Below are positions 45,354 to 55,400 of a stretch of 64,000 nucleotides of DNA, piece by piece. The notes below the pieces were generated by a model, which saw only the letters and a program-made list of their open reading frames with translations, had not been told where the DNA came from and did no database searches. The DNA is from Parabacteroides bouchesdurhonensis (lineage in GTDB: Bacteria > Bacteroidota > Bacteroidia > Bacteroidales > Tannerellaceae), in contig NZ_LT896588.1 in the NCBI RefSeq assembly GCF_900186615.1, positions 2,313,339 through 2,377,338 of the forward strand. Direction: 5' to 3'. The stretch's first letter is position 1, and every line of letters begins with the position of its first letter. A program made the position numbers and the translations under genes.

Positions 45354-45427
45354 AAGATTTAGTTTTAAAACGGTTTTAAATTGTATAGATTAAACACGAA
45401 TAGTCGGAAAAAGTTCAAATAATCTGC

Positions 45428-45435
45428 TATTTTTG
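45428..45435 (+). promoter_or_regulatory. -7 box for comB
   Basis: TATTTTTG matches TAnnTTTG, 20 bp before the ATG at 45456. No -33 TTTG seen. Confidence 0.4.
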
Positions 45436-45455
45436 TCGTAAATAAATACGTAAAT

Positions 45456-46169
45456 ATGAAGATAGATGTATGTTTTTCTCCTGCATTATATCCAGTCTAT
45501 CATGATCCGGACTCTATAGTAGTTGTTGTGGATGTTTTTAGGGCAACTACAACGATGGCTGCTGCTTTTCAGAATGGCGTGCGAACCATTCGTCCGGTAG
45601 CGACAATAGAGGAAGCCCAAGATTATAAGGCACAAGGCTGGCTGGTAGGAGCAGAGCGTAATGTGAAACGTTGTGACTTTGCTGATTTTGGAAATTCACC
45701 TTTTGATTATACTTCTGAAAAGGTATCGGGACAGGATATCATCTTTACAACGACCAATGGTACAAAGTCTATTACTATAGCCAGGAATGCATACAGAGTG
45801 GTGACCGGAGCTTTTGTGAATTTGCAGGCTGTTGTTGATTATTGTTTGATTCATAACCGGAATGTTGTGGTACTTTGTTCCGGTTGGCAAGATAAAATCA
45901 ATATAGAAGATACTACTTTTGGTGGAGCTTTGGTTGATTTACTGATAAGAACGAATTTATATCAGACAGGGAGTGATGCGGCAGCTATAGCGTTGGATAT
46001 GTGGAAGCGGCATCAAAACGATCTTCTTTCGTATATGGAGCAAACGGACCATATGCAACGTTTGAAAGTGAATCATTTGGAAGATGCTGTTCCGTATTGC
46101 CTTACTTTAAACAGCGTGTCATACGTCCCAGAGCTGGAAATAAAAGATAATATTCTAATTTTACATTAA
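45456..46169 (+). CDS. comB: 2-phosphosulfolactate phosphatase family protein (ComB-like)
   Basis: 237 residues: VVVVDVFRATTTMAAAFQNG, AERNVKRCDFADFGNSPFDY, IFTTTNGTKSI, GALVDLLI. These match ComB, a Mg-dependent phosphatase of coenzyme M synthesis in methanogens. Bacteroidales are not known to make coenzyme M, so the substrate here is probably different (a sulfolactate or another phosphoester). The fold assignment is firm; the reaction is not. It is followed 6 bp later by a Gfo/Idh/MocA oxidoreductase, likely co-transcribed. Confidence 0.85.
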   Translation: MKIDVCFSPALYPVYHDPDSIVVVVDVFRATTTMAAAFQNGVRTIRPVATIEEAQDYKAQGWLVGAERNVKRCDFADFGNSPFDYTSEKVSGQDIIFTTTNGTKSITIARNAYRVVTGAFVNLQAVVDYCLIHNRNVVVLCSGWQDKINIEDTTFGGALVDLLIRTNLYQTGSDAAAIALDMWKRHQNDLLSYMEQTDHMQRLKVNHLEDAVPYCLTLNSVSYVPELEIKDNILILH

Positions 46170-46175
46170 TACATT

Positions 46176-47204
46176 ATGAATCAACAATACATTCAGAAAA
46201 TACGCTTTGGCGTAGTTGGAACTAATTTTATCACGGATTGGGTGCTTGCCGGTGCATGCCAAGACGAACGTTTTGAATTAGTTGCTGTTTATTCTCGTAC
46301 TCAAGAAACGGCAGACGCGTTTGCTGCCAAGTATCAGATCCCTTATACATTTACTTCTTTGGAGGAAATGGCTAAAAGCTCTTTGATAGACGCGGTTTAC
46401 ATTGCTTCTCCGAATTTTTTGCACGCTTCCCAAAGTATTCTTTGCATGCAACATGGAAAGCATGTTTTATGTGAAAAGCCGATAGCTTCTAATGCCAGGG
46501 AAGCGAGAATGATGATAGAGGCTTCCCGTAAATATAATGTGGTTCTAATGGAAGCCATGAAGCCGACACTTACGCCAAACTTTCTTTCTGTACGAAAGAA
46601 TTTGGAAAGGATAGGAGTAATACGCCGTTATTTTTCATGTTATTGCCAGTATTCGTCTCGTTATGATAAGTTTAAAGAAGGTATAGTATTGAATGCTTTC
46701 AATCCTGAACTTTCCAATGGGGCAATTATGGATATTGGTGTATATACTATTTACCCGATGGTAGTTTTGTTTGGCCGTCCGAAGAAAATAGATGCTACCG
46801 GTATTGTATTGTCGTCAGGAGCAGATGGGCAAGGTGCCATTAATTTTTTATATGACGGTATGAATGCAACAGTGCTGTATTCTAAGATCGCAAATTCTTC
46901 TTTACCAACAGAGATACAAGGTGAGGATGGCAATATAACTCTTGACCGTGTTAATATTATCGGCAATGTAACCTATACTCCACGTTTGGCAGCTTCTTCG
47001 GGTCGTGGTCCAGTGCCAGAACCGGAAGATATCAGTGTGAAAGCTGAAAAGGATGAATATTATTATGAGGTGGCTGAATTTATAGATGTTATATTATCCG
47101 GTCGTCATGAATCGGAAATTAACAGTCTTGATAATTCATTGACCACAATGGAAATAATAGATGAAGTGCGTCATCAGTTGGGAATAGTATATCCGGCGGA
47201 TTAA
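46176..47204 (+). CDS. Gfo/Idh/MocA family oxidoreductase
   Basis: 342 residues. N-terminal Rossmann NAD(P) domain (RFGVVGTNFITDWVLAGA) and the catalytic-site EKP in GKHVLCEKPIASNAREA. The C-terminal alpha/beta domain includes LSNGAIMDIGVYTIYPMVVLFG. Members oxidise or reduce sugars and cyclitols. The typical catalytic Asp-x3-His pair is replaced by MDIGVYTIYP, as in dimeric dihydrodiol dehydrogenase-like members. Substrate unknown. Paired with comB. Confidence 0.88.
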   Translation: MNQQYIQKIRFGVVGTNFITDWVLAGACQDERFELVAVYSRTQETADAFAAKYQIPYTFTSLEEMAKSSLIDAVYIASPNFLHASQSILCMQHGKHVLCEKPIASNAREARMMIEASRKYNVVLMEAMKPTLTPNFLSVRKNLERIGVIRRYFSCYCQYSSRYDKFKEGIVLNAFNPELSNGAIMDIGVYTIYPMVVLFGRPKKIDATGIVLSSGADGQGAINFLYDGMNATVLYSKIANSSLPTEIQGEDGNITLDRVNIIGNVTYTPRLAASSGRGPVPEPEDISVKAEKDEYYYEVAEFIDVILSGRHESEINSLDNSLTTMEIIDEVRHQLGIVYPAD

Positions 47205-47235
47205 AATAGGATGTGTTAAATGGAAAAAGTAAAGG

Positions 47236-47264
47236 TTGATTTAACTAGTTCTTTTTTATATTTG
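47236..47264 (+). promoter_or_regulatory. Promoter for the ECF sigma gene
   Basis: TTG (47236-47238), 18 bp, TATATTTG (47257-47264), 23 bp before the ATG at 47288. It is a housekeeping-type promoter, so basal sigma expression is likely not self-dependent. Confidence 0.6.
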
Positions 47265-47287
47265 TGTAGTAAAACCGTACTACTATT

Positions 47288-47866
47288 ATGAATATTATTT
47301 TCAAAGATGGTTCTATTGATAATGACGAGCGTCTATTTTGTGAATTATATACTACATATAAAAGCCGACTGATCTATTTTGCTATTCGCTTTATTAAATC
47401 TGAAGTTTTGGCCGAAGATATAGTACAGGAGGCCTTTATCTCTATTTGGCTTAATCGGAAATCTTTGGATGCAGATCAATCAATAGAATCATATCTTTTT
47501 ACAACTGTACGTAACAAAATATTTAACCAGTTAAAAAACATAGATAATGAAATCCGTTTGAAAGAGGCGTTATTACAAAATGCAATGGATTATTCTTACG
47601 AAGAGGTTAATCCGGTAATAGAACTGGATTTTGAAAATCTTTTCAGACGGATGCTTGGTACACTGACTCCACAACAACAGCGTATCTTTATTATGAGTAG
47701 AGAAGAGAAGCTATCTCATAAAGAGATAGCTTCCCAATTAGGTATTTCGTTGTATACGGTTAATCAACATATAACCGAAGCGTTACAAACGCTTCGTGGA
47801 CAATTGTCCACGAATTCTGATCTATACACAGATTGTATTTTTTTATTTTTATTGTTTCAATTGTAA
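47288..47866 (+). CDS. ECF RNA polymerase sigma factor (Bacteroidetes family)
   Basis: 192 residues. Region 2 (AEDIVQEAFISIWLNRKSL) binds core polymerase and the -10 element. Region 4 (LTPQQQRIFIMSREEKLSHKEIASQLGISLYTVNQHITEALQTLR) is the -35 helix-turn-helix. The short hydrophobic tail DCIFLFLLFQL is unusual. It is presumably the partner of the FecR anti-sigma at 55990-57171, but lies at the other end of the locus on the opposite strand. The stop is 2 bp from the end of the convergent GHL10 gene. Its 3' third holds two strong inverted repeats (47707-47733 and 47793-47814). Confidence 0.9.
   Translation: MNIIFKDGSIDNDERLFCELYTTYKSRLIYFAIRFIKSEVLAEDIVQEAFISIWLNRKSLDADQSIESYLFTTVRNKIFNQLKNIDNEIRLKEALLQNAMDYSYEEVNPVIELDFENLFRRMLGTLTPQQQRIFIMSREEKLSHKEIASQLGISLYTVNQHITEALQTLRGQLSTNSDLYTDCIFLFLLFQL
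47707..47733. repeat. 11-bp stem-loop within the sigma gene
   Basis: GAAGCTATCTC (47707-47717), loop ATAAA, GAGATAGCTTC (47723-47733), perfect arms. It encodes part of region 4, upstream of the 22-bp palindrome. Confidence 0.85.
47793..47814. repeat. Perfect 22-bp palindrome within the sigma gene
   Basis: Half-site TTCGTGGACAA followed by its exact reverse complement, no spacer. It is in the coding region near the 3' end. Confidence 0.85.
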
Positions 47867-47868
47867 TT

Positions 47869-49140
47869 CTATCTGTTGTTTTCAGATTCTGCTCTATCGA
47901 TGCCATTCTTTAGATCTTCCCATGTTCCACGTTCGATAATGTGAGTAATATCAAATACCATTACTCCGTCGGATTGTGTTAAACATACGTATACTGCATC
48001 AGATAAATCTTTATTATTCATTGTTCCTTGAATTGTGCCGAATAGGTTACAATCATTTTTTGTTACTCTTTTACCACGGGCAATACCGTATTCAATTGAT
48101 TCGGGTTCATCTATGCCATATACTATATTTAGATAAGTTCCCAGTAAGAAAACATCCAACAGATCTGCAAAACCTGTTTTATAATAATCAGTACTTGCCC
48201 AGTTATATTCTGTTGACGGATCATATTGAGGGCTTGCCCAATTTTGTCCGTTTTGATATAATGCTCCATACCATGAGGGAGACCATAATTCTACTAATAC
48301 GTTTGGTTTAATACTTTTAATTTCATCGCGAGTTCTTTTAATGAAGTCGTGAATGGTTTTGGAACGGAATTCAAACCATTTCTTTGCCAACGGACCATCT
48401 ATCCGTTCTCCATTTTCCCAGTGAAATATATCTTCGGGAAAGCTTTCTATTTGTTGACCAATGTAGTCTTCAAATTGCTTTCTTGTGATTTTGGAAAAGT
48501 CGGACTGTACATCCGGATAACGGCAATAATCCAGCGCATAGCCGTCTATATCGTAATTGGATACGATTTCCCGAACGAAAGTCAAAACATAATCTTGTAC
48601 TTCCGGTAATGATGGATTTAAGAATGCTGCAACTTTTGTTTTATCATCTTTGATGTCTTTGAACCCATCAGGTGTCCATTGCCGGGTCGTTTTTGACGAC
48701 CAATTGCTATCTTGATACACCAATCCTTCTCTGGTAACAGGATTTCCGGCAGGAAAGAAAGTCGTGGATACGATCACTTTCAGGTCCCGTTTTTTTGCTT
48801 CATCAATAAAGAACTGTAAATAGTCCCAATCCCGGACAATTGTTTTCCCGTTGATTTGGGTTAAAGGTTGCATAGTCGTTGTTTTCTTATAAAGTACTTG
48901 ACCATAGATAGGGCGTACATCTACAACTATGTGGTTAAAACCTGTTTCTTTCGTTTTATCTAAATAATAACAAATGGAATCTTTGCTGGAGAAACGTTCG
49001 AAATTAGCTTCTGCATCGAACCAGAGGTATTTCGGTTTTACATCTTTCTCAGCCTTTTTCTCTTCTTTCATCTGACATCCGCCAGCCAGACAAGCAAAAC
49101 ATAATAATAAAGAAATTGTTAGTTTCATTTGAACTTTCAT
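47869..49140 (-). CDS. GHL10-type (DUF187) putative glycoside hydrolase lipoprotein
   Basis: 423 residues from the ATG at 49140, with a lipoprotein signal (LLLCFACLAGGC, Cys22). The (beta/alpha)8 core follows: KYLWFDAEANFERFSSKD, GFNHIVVDVRPIYGQVLY, and DIDGYALDYCRYPDVQ with likely catalytic acidic residues. This is the GHL10/DUF187 family, related to GH10/GH13-like barrels; activities are poorly known and may include cell-wall or amino-sugar glycans. Last gene of the polysaccharide utilisation locus; 2 bp from the convergent sigma gene. Confidence 0.83.
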   Translation of the reverse strand: MKVQMKLTISLLLCFACLAGGCQMKEEKKAEKDVKPKYLWFDAEANFERFSSKDSICYYLDKTKETGFNHIVVDVRPIYGQVLYKKTTTMQPLTQINGKTIVRDWDYLQFFIDEAKKRDLKVIVSTTFFPAGNPVTREGLVYQDSNWSSKTTRQWTPDGFKDIKDDKTKVAAFLNPSLPEVQDYVLTFVREIVSNYDIDGYALDYCRYPDVQSDFSKITRKQFEDYIGQQIESFPEDIFHWENGERIDGPLAKKWFEFRSKTIHDFIKRTRDEIKSIKPNVLVELWSPSWYGALYQNGQNWASPQYDPSTEYNWASTDYYKTGFADLLDVFLLGTYLNIVYGIDEPESIEYGIARGKRVTKNDCNLFGTIQGTMNNKDLSDAVYVCLTQSDGVMVFDITHIIERGTWEDLKNGIDRAESENNR

Positions 49141-49197
49141 AATGATATATTTGCATGAGGAATATTCCTCATGCAAATATAATTGAACAAAATAAAA

Positions 49198-50571
49198 TTA
49201 GTATCCCCAAACTTTGAATTCTGCTATATCCATTAAAGCACCATCTTGTGGACCTTTTCCTGCTCCACCTCCATATTCGAATGCTTCAGTGATTACCAGA
49301 CGAATATAGCGGGCTTTTACAGAAGGAATATCATAGAAATGAGTACGTGGTTCATTGGATTCCATTACCCAGTCGGATAACTTTTTCCAAGTAGTATTAT
49401 CTAGACTGTATTCAAAATAACCGGCTTTTTCCAAACCTCTCCATTCGTTACCGGAACCTCCAGGCTTCACTATCGCTAAGCGGGAAATCTGATGTTCTGC
49501 TCCCATGTCAAAGATGAAGAAATAAGGCATTGGCACATATGGAGGAAACCATTTTGCTGCCCAGAAGGTGGTTTCATCTCCGTCGAGCATCTTATCTGGT
49601 GTTCGTCCGTACTCTTTACCTTCTTCATCCATATCAATACACGAATTCCAGTCTATTACTTTCCATCCTGTTCTGGATAATTCATCCGGGAGAATTGTGA
49701 ATTTGTAGAACTGGATACTTTCTTCATCATCAAGATAATATTGGGACACGCTTTTAATACGTAAAGGAATGACAAATGTACCGCACATTTTACTTTCTTG
49801 GAAAATGCTTTTCTTTAATTCAATAGAAATTTCTTTCTCATTACTTCCGGCAGGAATTGTAAAATCGGAAGATTCTAAAGAGTAACTTTCACTAGGTGCT
49901 ATTTGTGCAAAACCCGTATAGTTTTCCATCATGGACGGATCTACTTCAACAGAGAACGTGAGTTCTTCATTGTTCTCATAGTTCGTAATCACTTTTGTTG
50001 TGAAGGTTTCGTTTCCTCCCTTAGCAGAAACTTCTACAGATTCCATATTTAAACCGGATGTTTCAAAAACCAGACAAGGTTGGTTTATAATAGGAGCTAA
50101 AATAATCATGTTTTTTTCCGGCTCTATTTCTATCCCGTTATTAGATATCATTTTAATTGGAATGATATAGCTGGACTGTTTTTTACCTTGCAAATCCATG
50201 ATCTTCTGTGTGTCGAAATTAACCTCCACATAAATACGTTCTTCTTCCTTCGCAATCGTACAATTGGTGGGCATGGAATACATATCAGACGGTAATAACT
50301 TATAATCGGTATTATTTGCTTGATTGTATTCTGCTAAAGTTTCTTCATCTGCCTTAAAGGTCAGATGTGCTTCACTTGAACCTATACCACTTTTATAAAT
50401 TGCAAATTTATAAGTGACTGAACCGAAGTTATATATTTTTAATTCTTGGAAACCGGATGTCAATAGATATGTTTTATCATCTACCATACCATCCAAACGA
50501 GTATCTTCACAACTTGTCAGTATGTTTACCAATAATCCAAGGCAAAATATGTATTTTATAATATGTTTCAT
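49198..50571 (-). CDS. DUF1735 and F5/8-type C domain surface lipoprotein
   Basis: 457 residues with a lipoprotein signal (LLVNILTSC, Cys21). N-terminal DUF1735-like Ig domain (YNFGSVTYKFAIYKSGIG, NNTDYKLLPSDMYSMPTNCTIA) and a second related unit in the middle. The C-terminal discoidin (F5/8C) domain has DGDETTFWAAKWFPPYVPMPYFFIFDMGAEHQISRLAIV and ends in DIAEFKVWGY. It is probably a surface glycan-binding protein that feeds the SusC/SusD pair encoded upstream. Such domains recur in loci for host N- or O-glycans, but no target is proven here. Confidence 0.85.
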   Translation of the reverse strand: MKHIIKYIFCLGLLVNILTSCEDTRLDGMVDDKTYLLTSGFQELKIYNFGSVTYKFAIYKSGIGSSEAHLTFKADEETLAEYNQANNTDYKLLPSDMYSMPTNCTIAKEEERIYVEVNFDTQKIMDLQGKKQSSYIIPIKMISNNGIEIEPEKNMIILAPIINQPCLVFETSGLNMESVEVSAKGGNETFTTKVITNYENNEELTFSVEVDPSMMENYTGFAQIAPSESYSLESSDFTIPAGSNEKEISIELKKSIFQESKMCGTFVIPLRIKSVSQYYLDDEESIQFYKFTILPDELSRTGWKVIDWNSCIDMDEEGKEYGRTPDKMLDGDETTFWAAKWFPPYVPMPYFFIFDMGAEHQISRLAIVKPGGSGNEWRGLEKAGYFEYSLDNTTWKKLSDWVMESNEPRTHFYDIPSVKARYIRLVITEAFEYGGGAGKGPQDGALMDIAEFKVWGY

Positions 50572-50608
50572 AATTAACTCTATTTATTTGTCTTCATTTG
50601 AAAACGGA

Positions 50609-52477
50609 TTACCAACCCTTGTTTTGTGTCATATTCTTCATTTCATTCAGTTGATCCTGACTGATAGGGAATAAATAGTATTTTTTCGGGAATGCTTGTG
50701 GGCGACAAATTTCACCTGTACGTTTCCAGGAATCTTCAAAATTCGTTGCAGCAACATTACGTCCGTAAATGATTGGCTGATCAAATTCTTTTTCGGCAAT
50801 CATCCAGCGATGTACATCCCAAAAACGAAATCCTCCTCCTTCAAAAGCTAATTCTACCATCCGTTCTTTACGTATTAATTCACGGAGAAGTTCTTGATTA
50901 CCTTTTACTTCAGGATAAGCTTCTTCCAGTTTATTTAATCCGCTACGCTCACGAATAAGATTGATATACTTTAATGCTTCTGCTTCTTCACGATTTGGTT
51001 TCTCATTGCAAGCTTCTGCGTAGTTTAAATAGACTTCTCCCAAGCGGAAATAAGGCCAAGTATAATACGGCCATTTGCCGGACTGAGTATCATAAGTTGG
51101 ATCTGTTTGTCTTCTCCATAGGTATCCTACTTTAGTATAGTAACCAGTAGAGTTTTGATACCCACAAGTTCCACCTATATGGAATGTAATTTTCTGAATA
51201 TTTTCTTTATCGAATTGATATATCCAATTCATACCACTCCAAACTACCGAAGCATAAAAGCGAGCATCACGTCCGACAACGCTATTATGTGCTTTAATTG
51301 GGAGACCGTCGCATGGATGAATGAAGTTTTCAACAAAACCTTCATCTGAATACCCGGATTTAGAATCAATGATCGGCGTGCCATCACTTTGATATCCTGT
51401 AATCGGGAAACGTCCTGATTCTTCCATAGGATAGGTATCTACTAATTTTAAAGATGGGCAATAACCTGTTTGACCTTCCTTTGTTAAAATTGCCGGATTT
51501 GCATTGTGGATCCAATCCCAAGAACCAACATAACGTCCGAAGATGATTTCTTCGTTCCAATGGGAGAAGAAAATACCTTGGTATGATTTGATTGCTTTGT
51601 CTAATGTGCTGGAACCTTCATTGCTCTTGTATAAATTATAAAGACCTAAATCAATGATTTCTTTAGAAGCTTTTGCTGCAACTTCCCATTTATTGGGATC
51701 ATACGACTGAGGAAATAAATATTCTCCATCTTTATTAACTACGTCTTTATAGTAATCACAACCATTGAAAAGTGGACTTGCAGCATATAATAATAAACGA
51801 GCTTTTAAGGCCATAGCTGCCCCTTTAGTTGCCCGACCATACCATGACGCATCTGTGATTGTTAAAGGAAGTACTTCTATACATTTGTCTAACTCTTCAA
51901 CAATAAAGTTGATGCACTTATCCAATGGATGACGATCTACTTCTTCCGGTCGGATAGACATGTCTGCATCCTGATCTCCCCAAATATATACCGGACCAAA
52001 CCATTTAACCAGATTGAAATAGCAATATGCCCGTACAAAGCGAGCTTCTTCTTTCATGATTTTTTTGTTGGCAGCTGAAATTTCAGAATCCGGACATTCA
52101 TTAATATGATTCATGAATGTTGTACATTGGTTGATACCTTGGTAACTGTATGGCCAAATGTTGTATGAATTTGTTGATGGGTTGTAAGAACCTTGATTGT
52201 AAGTTAAATAATTAACCCATGCTGTCCATGAACAATATGCTTCATCCGATAATGGAATCATACTACCCATCGCACTGAATTCAGATACTTGTCGGTCTTC
52301 AAAATTAGGTAAATAGCTATAGACATTGGCAAAATAGCGTTCTACCGTTCCTCTTTTACTAAAAGCTTCATCAATAGTTAGCTGATCTCCAAAGTTATAT
52401 GTCAGATAATCATTACATGAAGTAAAAACTGACAATAGACTACACAATATAGATATTTTTAATATATTCTTTTTCAT
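50609..52477 (-). CDS. RagB/SusD family nutrient-binding lipoprotein
   Basis: 622 residues with a lipoprotein signal (LLSVFTSC, Cys21) followed by NDYLTYNFGDQLTIDEAFSK, the usual SusD start. TPR-like helices form the N-terminal two thirds (EEARFVRAYCYFNLVKWFGPVYI is the classic SusD segment). C-terminal family motif RKERMVELAFEGGGFRFWDVHRW. It caps the SusC barrel and binds glycan at the cell surface. It begins 6 bp after SusC and is clearly its partner. Confidence 0.95.
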   Translation of the reverse strand: MKKNILKISILCSLLSVFTSCNDYLTYNFGDQLTIDEAFSKRGTVERYFANVYSYLPNFEDRQVSEFSAMGSMIPLSDEAYCSWTAWVNYLTYNQGSYNPSTNSYNIWPYSYQGINQCTTFMNHINECPDSEISAANKKIMKEEARFVRAYCYFNLVKWFGPVYIWGDQDADMSIRPEEVDRHPLDKCINFIVEELDKCIEVLPLTITDASWYGRATKGAAMALKARLLLYAASPLFNGCDYYKDVVNKDGEYLFPQSYDPNKWEVAAKASKEIIDLGLYNLYKSNEGSSTLDKAIKSYQGIFFSHWNEEIIFGRYVGSWDWIHNANPAILTKEGQTGYCPSLKLVDTYPMEESGRFPITGYQSDGTPIIDSKSGYSDEGFVENFIHPCDGLPIKAHNSVVGRDARFYASVVWSGMNWIYQFDKENIQKITFHIGGTCGYQNSTGYYTKVGYLWRRQTDPTYDTQSGKWPYYTWPYFRLGEVYLNYAEACNEKPNREEAEALKYINLIRERSGLNKLEEAYPEVKGNQELLRELIRKERMVELAFEGGGFRFWDVHRWMIAEKEFDQPIIYGRNVAATNFEDSWKRTGEICRPQAFPKKYYLFPISQDQLNEMKNMTQNKGW

Positions 52478-52483
52478 ATGCTT

Positions 52484-55400
52484 TTAGAAATTAACGTTTA
52501 AACCTAGACTTACAGTTCGCATATTTGGATAGGTTGCACCTTGGCTATTTGTTATTTCAGGATCCCATAATTTAAATGGAGCAAATGTTAATAAATTAAC
52601 TCCCTGTAAATAAAAACGGCAATTTTTCATGTGCATCTTTTTTAAGATTGATTTGGGTAAGGTATAACCAATTTCTGCATTTTTTAAACGTAGAAAACTT
52701 GCATTATATAGTTTACCCGTACAAAGCTGTTTATTGTTTTCGTTACGACTTGATGATAGACGTGGATATTTTGCATCAGGGTCTGGGTTTGCCAACGACC
52801 AGTGGTTCAATGCCAAGTCTTCATATAAGTTGGATGTTAAAAAAAGATCACTTTCAAAACCATTTATAGGATTACCATCCATCACTCCTGTCGTATTGCC
52901 AACTCCCTGGAAAAATACAGAGATGTCGAAACTTTTCCATACGGCACTTAAACCGAAACCGTAGTTTATTTCGGGAAGATCTGTATATCCCATAGCTACT
53001 CTATCATAGTCATTGACTATGCCATCTCCATTGATATCTTTGAATTTGCGGTCACCGGGACGAACTTCGCCATATTGTTGTACTGGGCTGTTGGCTATAT
53101 CTTCTTCATCTTTAAAATACCCTGCACTCACGAGCACAAAACGATTATTATTGCGCAAAGGTTTGCCTATAGGATTCATATAATCATATTTAGGTGCAGG
53201 AGCGTCATCATATAATTTGATATTCCGGCTGAATGTAAAGTTTGCTCTACCGGATAAATCGACTTCTCCTATACGTTTATGATATTCTACTGAAAATTCT
53301 ACTCCCTGGTTTTTCATCTGTCCGAGATTAAGGTATGGATTTACCATAACACCCACGATAGAAGGAACACTGGCTCGTTCTACAAATATGCCGTTTCGTC
53401 TTTCATTGAAATAGTCTGCTTGTATTTTTAAAGAATTAAAAAACTCTATTTCCGCTCCTATATTTAGTTTTTTTGCTTCTTCCCAGCCTACATTATTATT
53501 TCCCGGATAGCCTACAGATAAACCAGTGTAAGAAGTTCCGCCGCTTTCACCCCAATTAAATGATCCATGATTTTGCATAGTTGCATTAAAGGCAAATCGT
53601 TTCGTTTCTGAAATTTGGTCATTACCTGCTAAACCATAAGATGCTTTAAATTTTAACATGGAAACTACAGGAAGTATTGGTTTGAAAAATTTCTCATTAC
53701 TGATTAAGTAACCAATAGCTGCAGAGGGGAATAAACCGAAACGATGACCTGGTGCAAAGTTTTCAGACCCATTATATCCTATATTGCTTTCGAAGAAATA
53801 GGTATCTTTAAAACCATAAGTTACACGAGCTGCAATTCCTTGATTCCTGTAAGGCAATGCGTTTTCATAACTTCCTGGAAATTCATCAAGTTTTTCACGC
53901 TGATAGAATAAGAATAATCCACCTACACGATGTATATCATTGAATACACGGCTATAGGTTGCAGATGCTTCTAGATAGGTGGTTCTTGAACCTGAATTTA
54001 CGTTGCTCAATGACAGATAATCTGATCCTTCGGAAACGGTTGTGTATTCTAAGTTCCCCTCAGAGTCACGTCCTGTTGCAAAATAGGTATTAGGACTCTT
54101 TGTTCGTTTAATTGTACTGGAATGTACCGCATCCCATGAAAACTTGATATTTGCACTTAATCCTTCTAATGGAGACCATAGTTTACCTATATCTTGGGTT
54201 ATTCCGATTAAAGCCTGTGCATTATTATGGAATATCTGTTGATATCCCGTTTTATTTAGTAGATTGTACGGGTTTACTACAGATTTTGCCGCCGCCAGAG
54301 TTCCATCCGAATACATTTGAGGGAATGCTATTGGTATTAAGGTAAATGAGCTCGACCAGATTTTGCTTGTGCCATCATTATCATCAGCATGTGGCTGATT
54401 TTTGTTATCATATTGTGTAGACAAATTAATATTAACAACTGTACTTGATGTCAGGTCTATATCAATGTTAGAGCGGAAATTATATTTTGTATAATACATG
54501 GAAGGGTTATATTCTTCATTACTATTGGCATTGAAAATACCATTTTCCCGATAAATAGAACCTCCTACATAGTAACGAACCATTTTACCTCCGCCGGATA
54601 TATTTAAATTTATACGTTGATTGGTGGTTATATCTTTATACATTTCCTCCAACCAATTTACATTCGGGTATAAATCGGGGTCTTCTCCTGATAAGTATTT
54701 CTGGATTGTTTCGGGAGTATAATATATGTTACCGTGGTTATCATCAGCATATACTTCATTATACACATTCATAAATTGTTCGGCATTTGCCATTTTGGGC
54801 ATTTTGGTAGGAGCCAGTATTCCATATTCAACTCGGGCACTGACATTGGGCTTACCCTCTTTACCACGACGCGTTGTTACTAAAATGACACCGTTTGCTC
54901 CGCGTACACCATACAAAGCTGTTGCTGTTGCATCCTTTAGAATAGAAAATGTTTCTATATCCTCAGTGTCAACCAAGTCTAGAGAACGTTCAATACCATC
55001 AACTAATACTAAAGGCTTGGTATTTGGACCAAATGTACTGATACCACGAATCCAAAAATCGGAGCCGGCTCCTGGTTCTCCGGAACGCTGTACTGCAACA
55101 ATCCCTGCCATTTGTCCGGCTAAACTATTGCTTATTTGTCCAACCGGCACTCTTAAGTCACTTAGGGATACGGTACTGATTGCACCAACTACACTTTCCT
55201 TTTTTTGTTTACCAAATGCGACAACAGTTATTTCGTCCAATTCATTGGATTTTGGTTTAAGTTTGATAACCAAATTAGTATTATTGCCTACAGCTACTAT
55301 CTGAGTTTCCAGACCAAGAAAAGAAACTTCCAGTTTATCGCTTGGCTTCACTCTAATGGTAAATGTTCCGTCCAAATCAGTGATAACACCACGGGAAGAG

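Noticed and set aside
54726-55304. 192-aa plus-strand open frame
   Set aside because: Antisense to the plug region of the SusC gene, with no family resemblance; a shadow.
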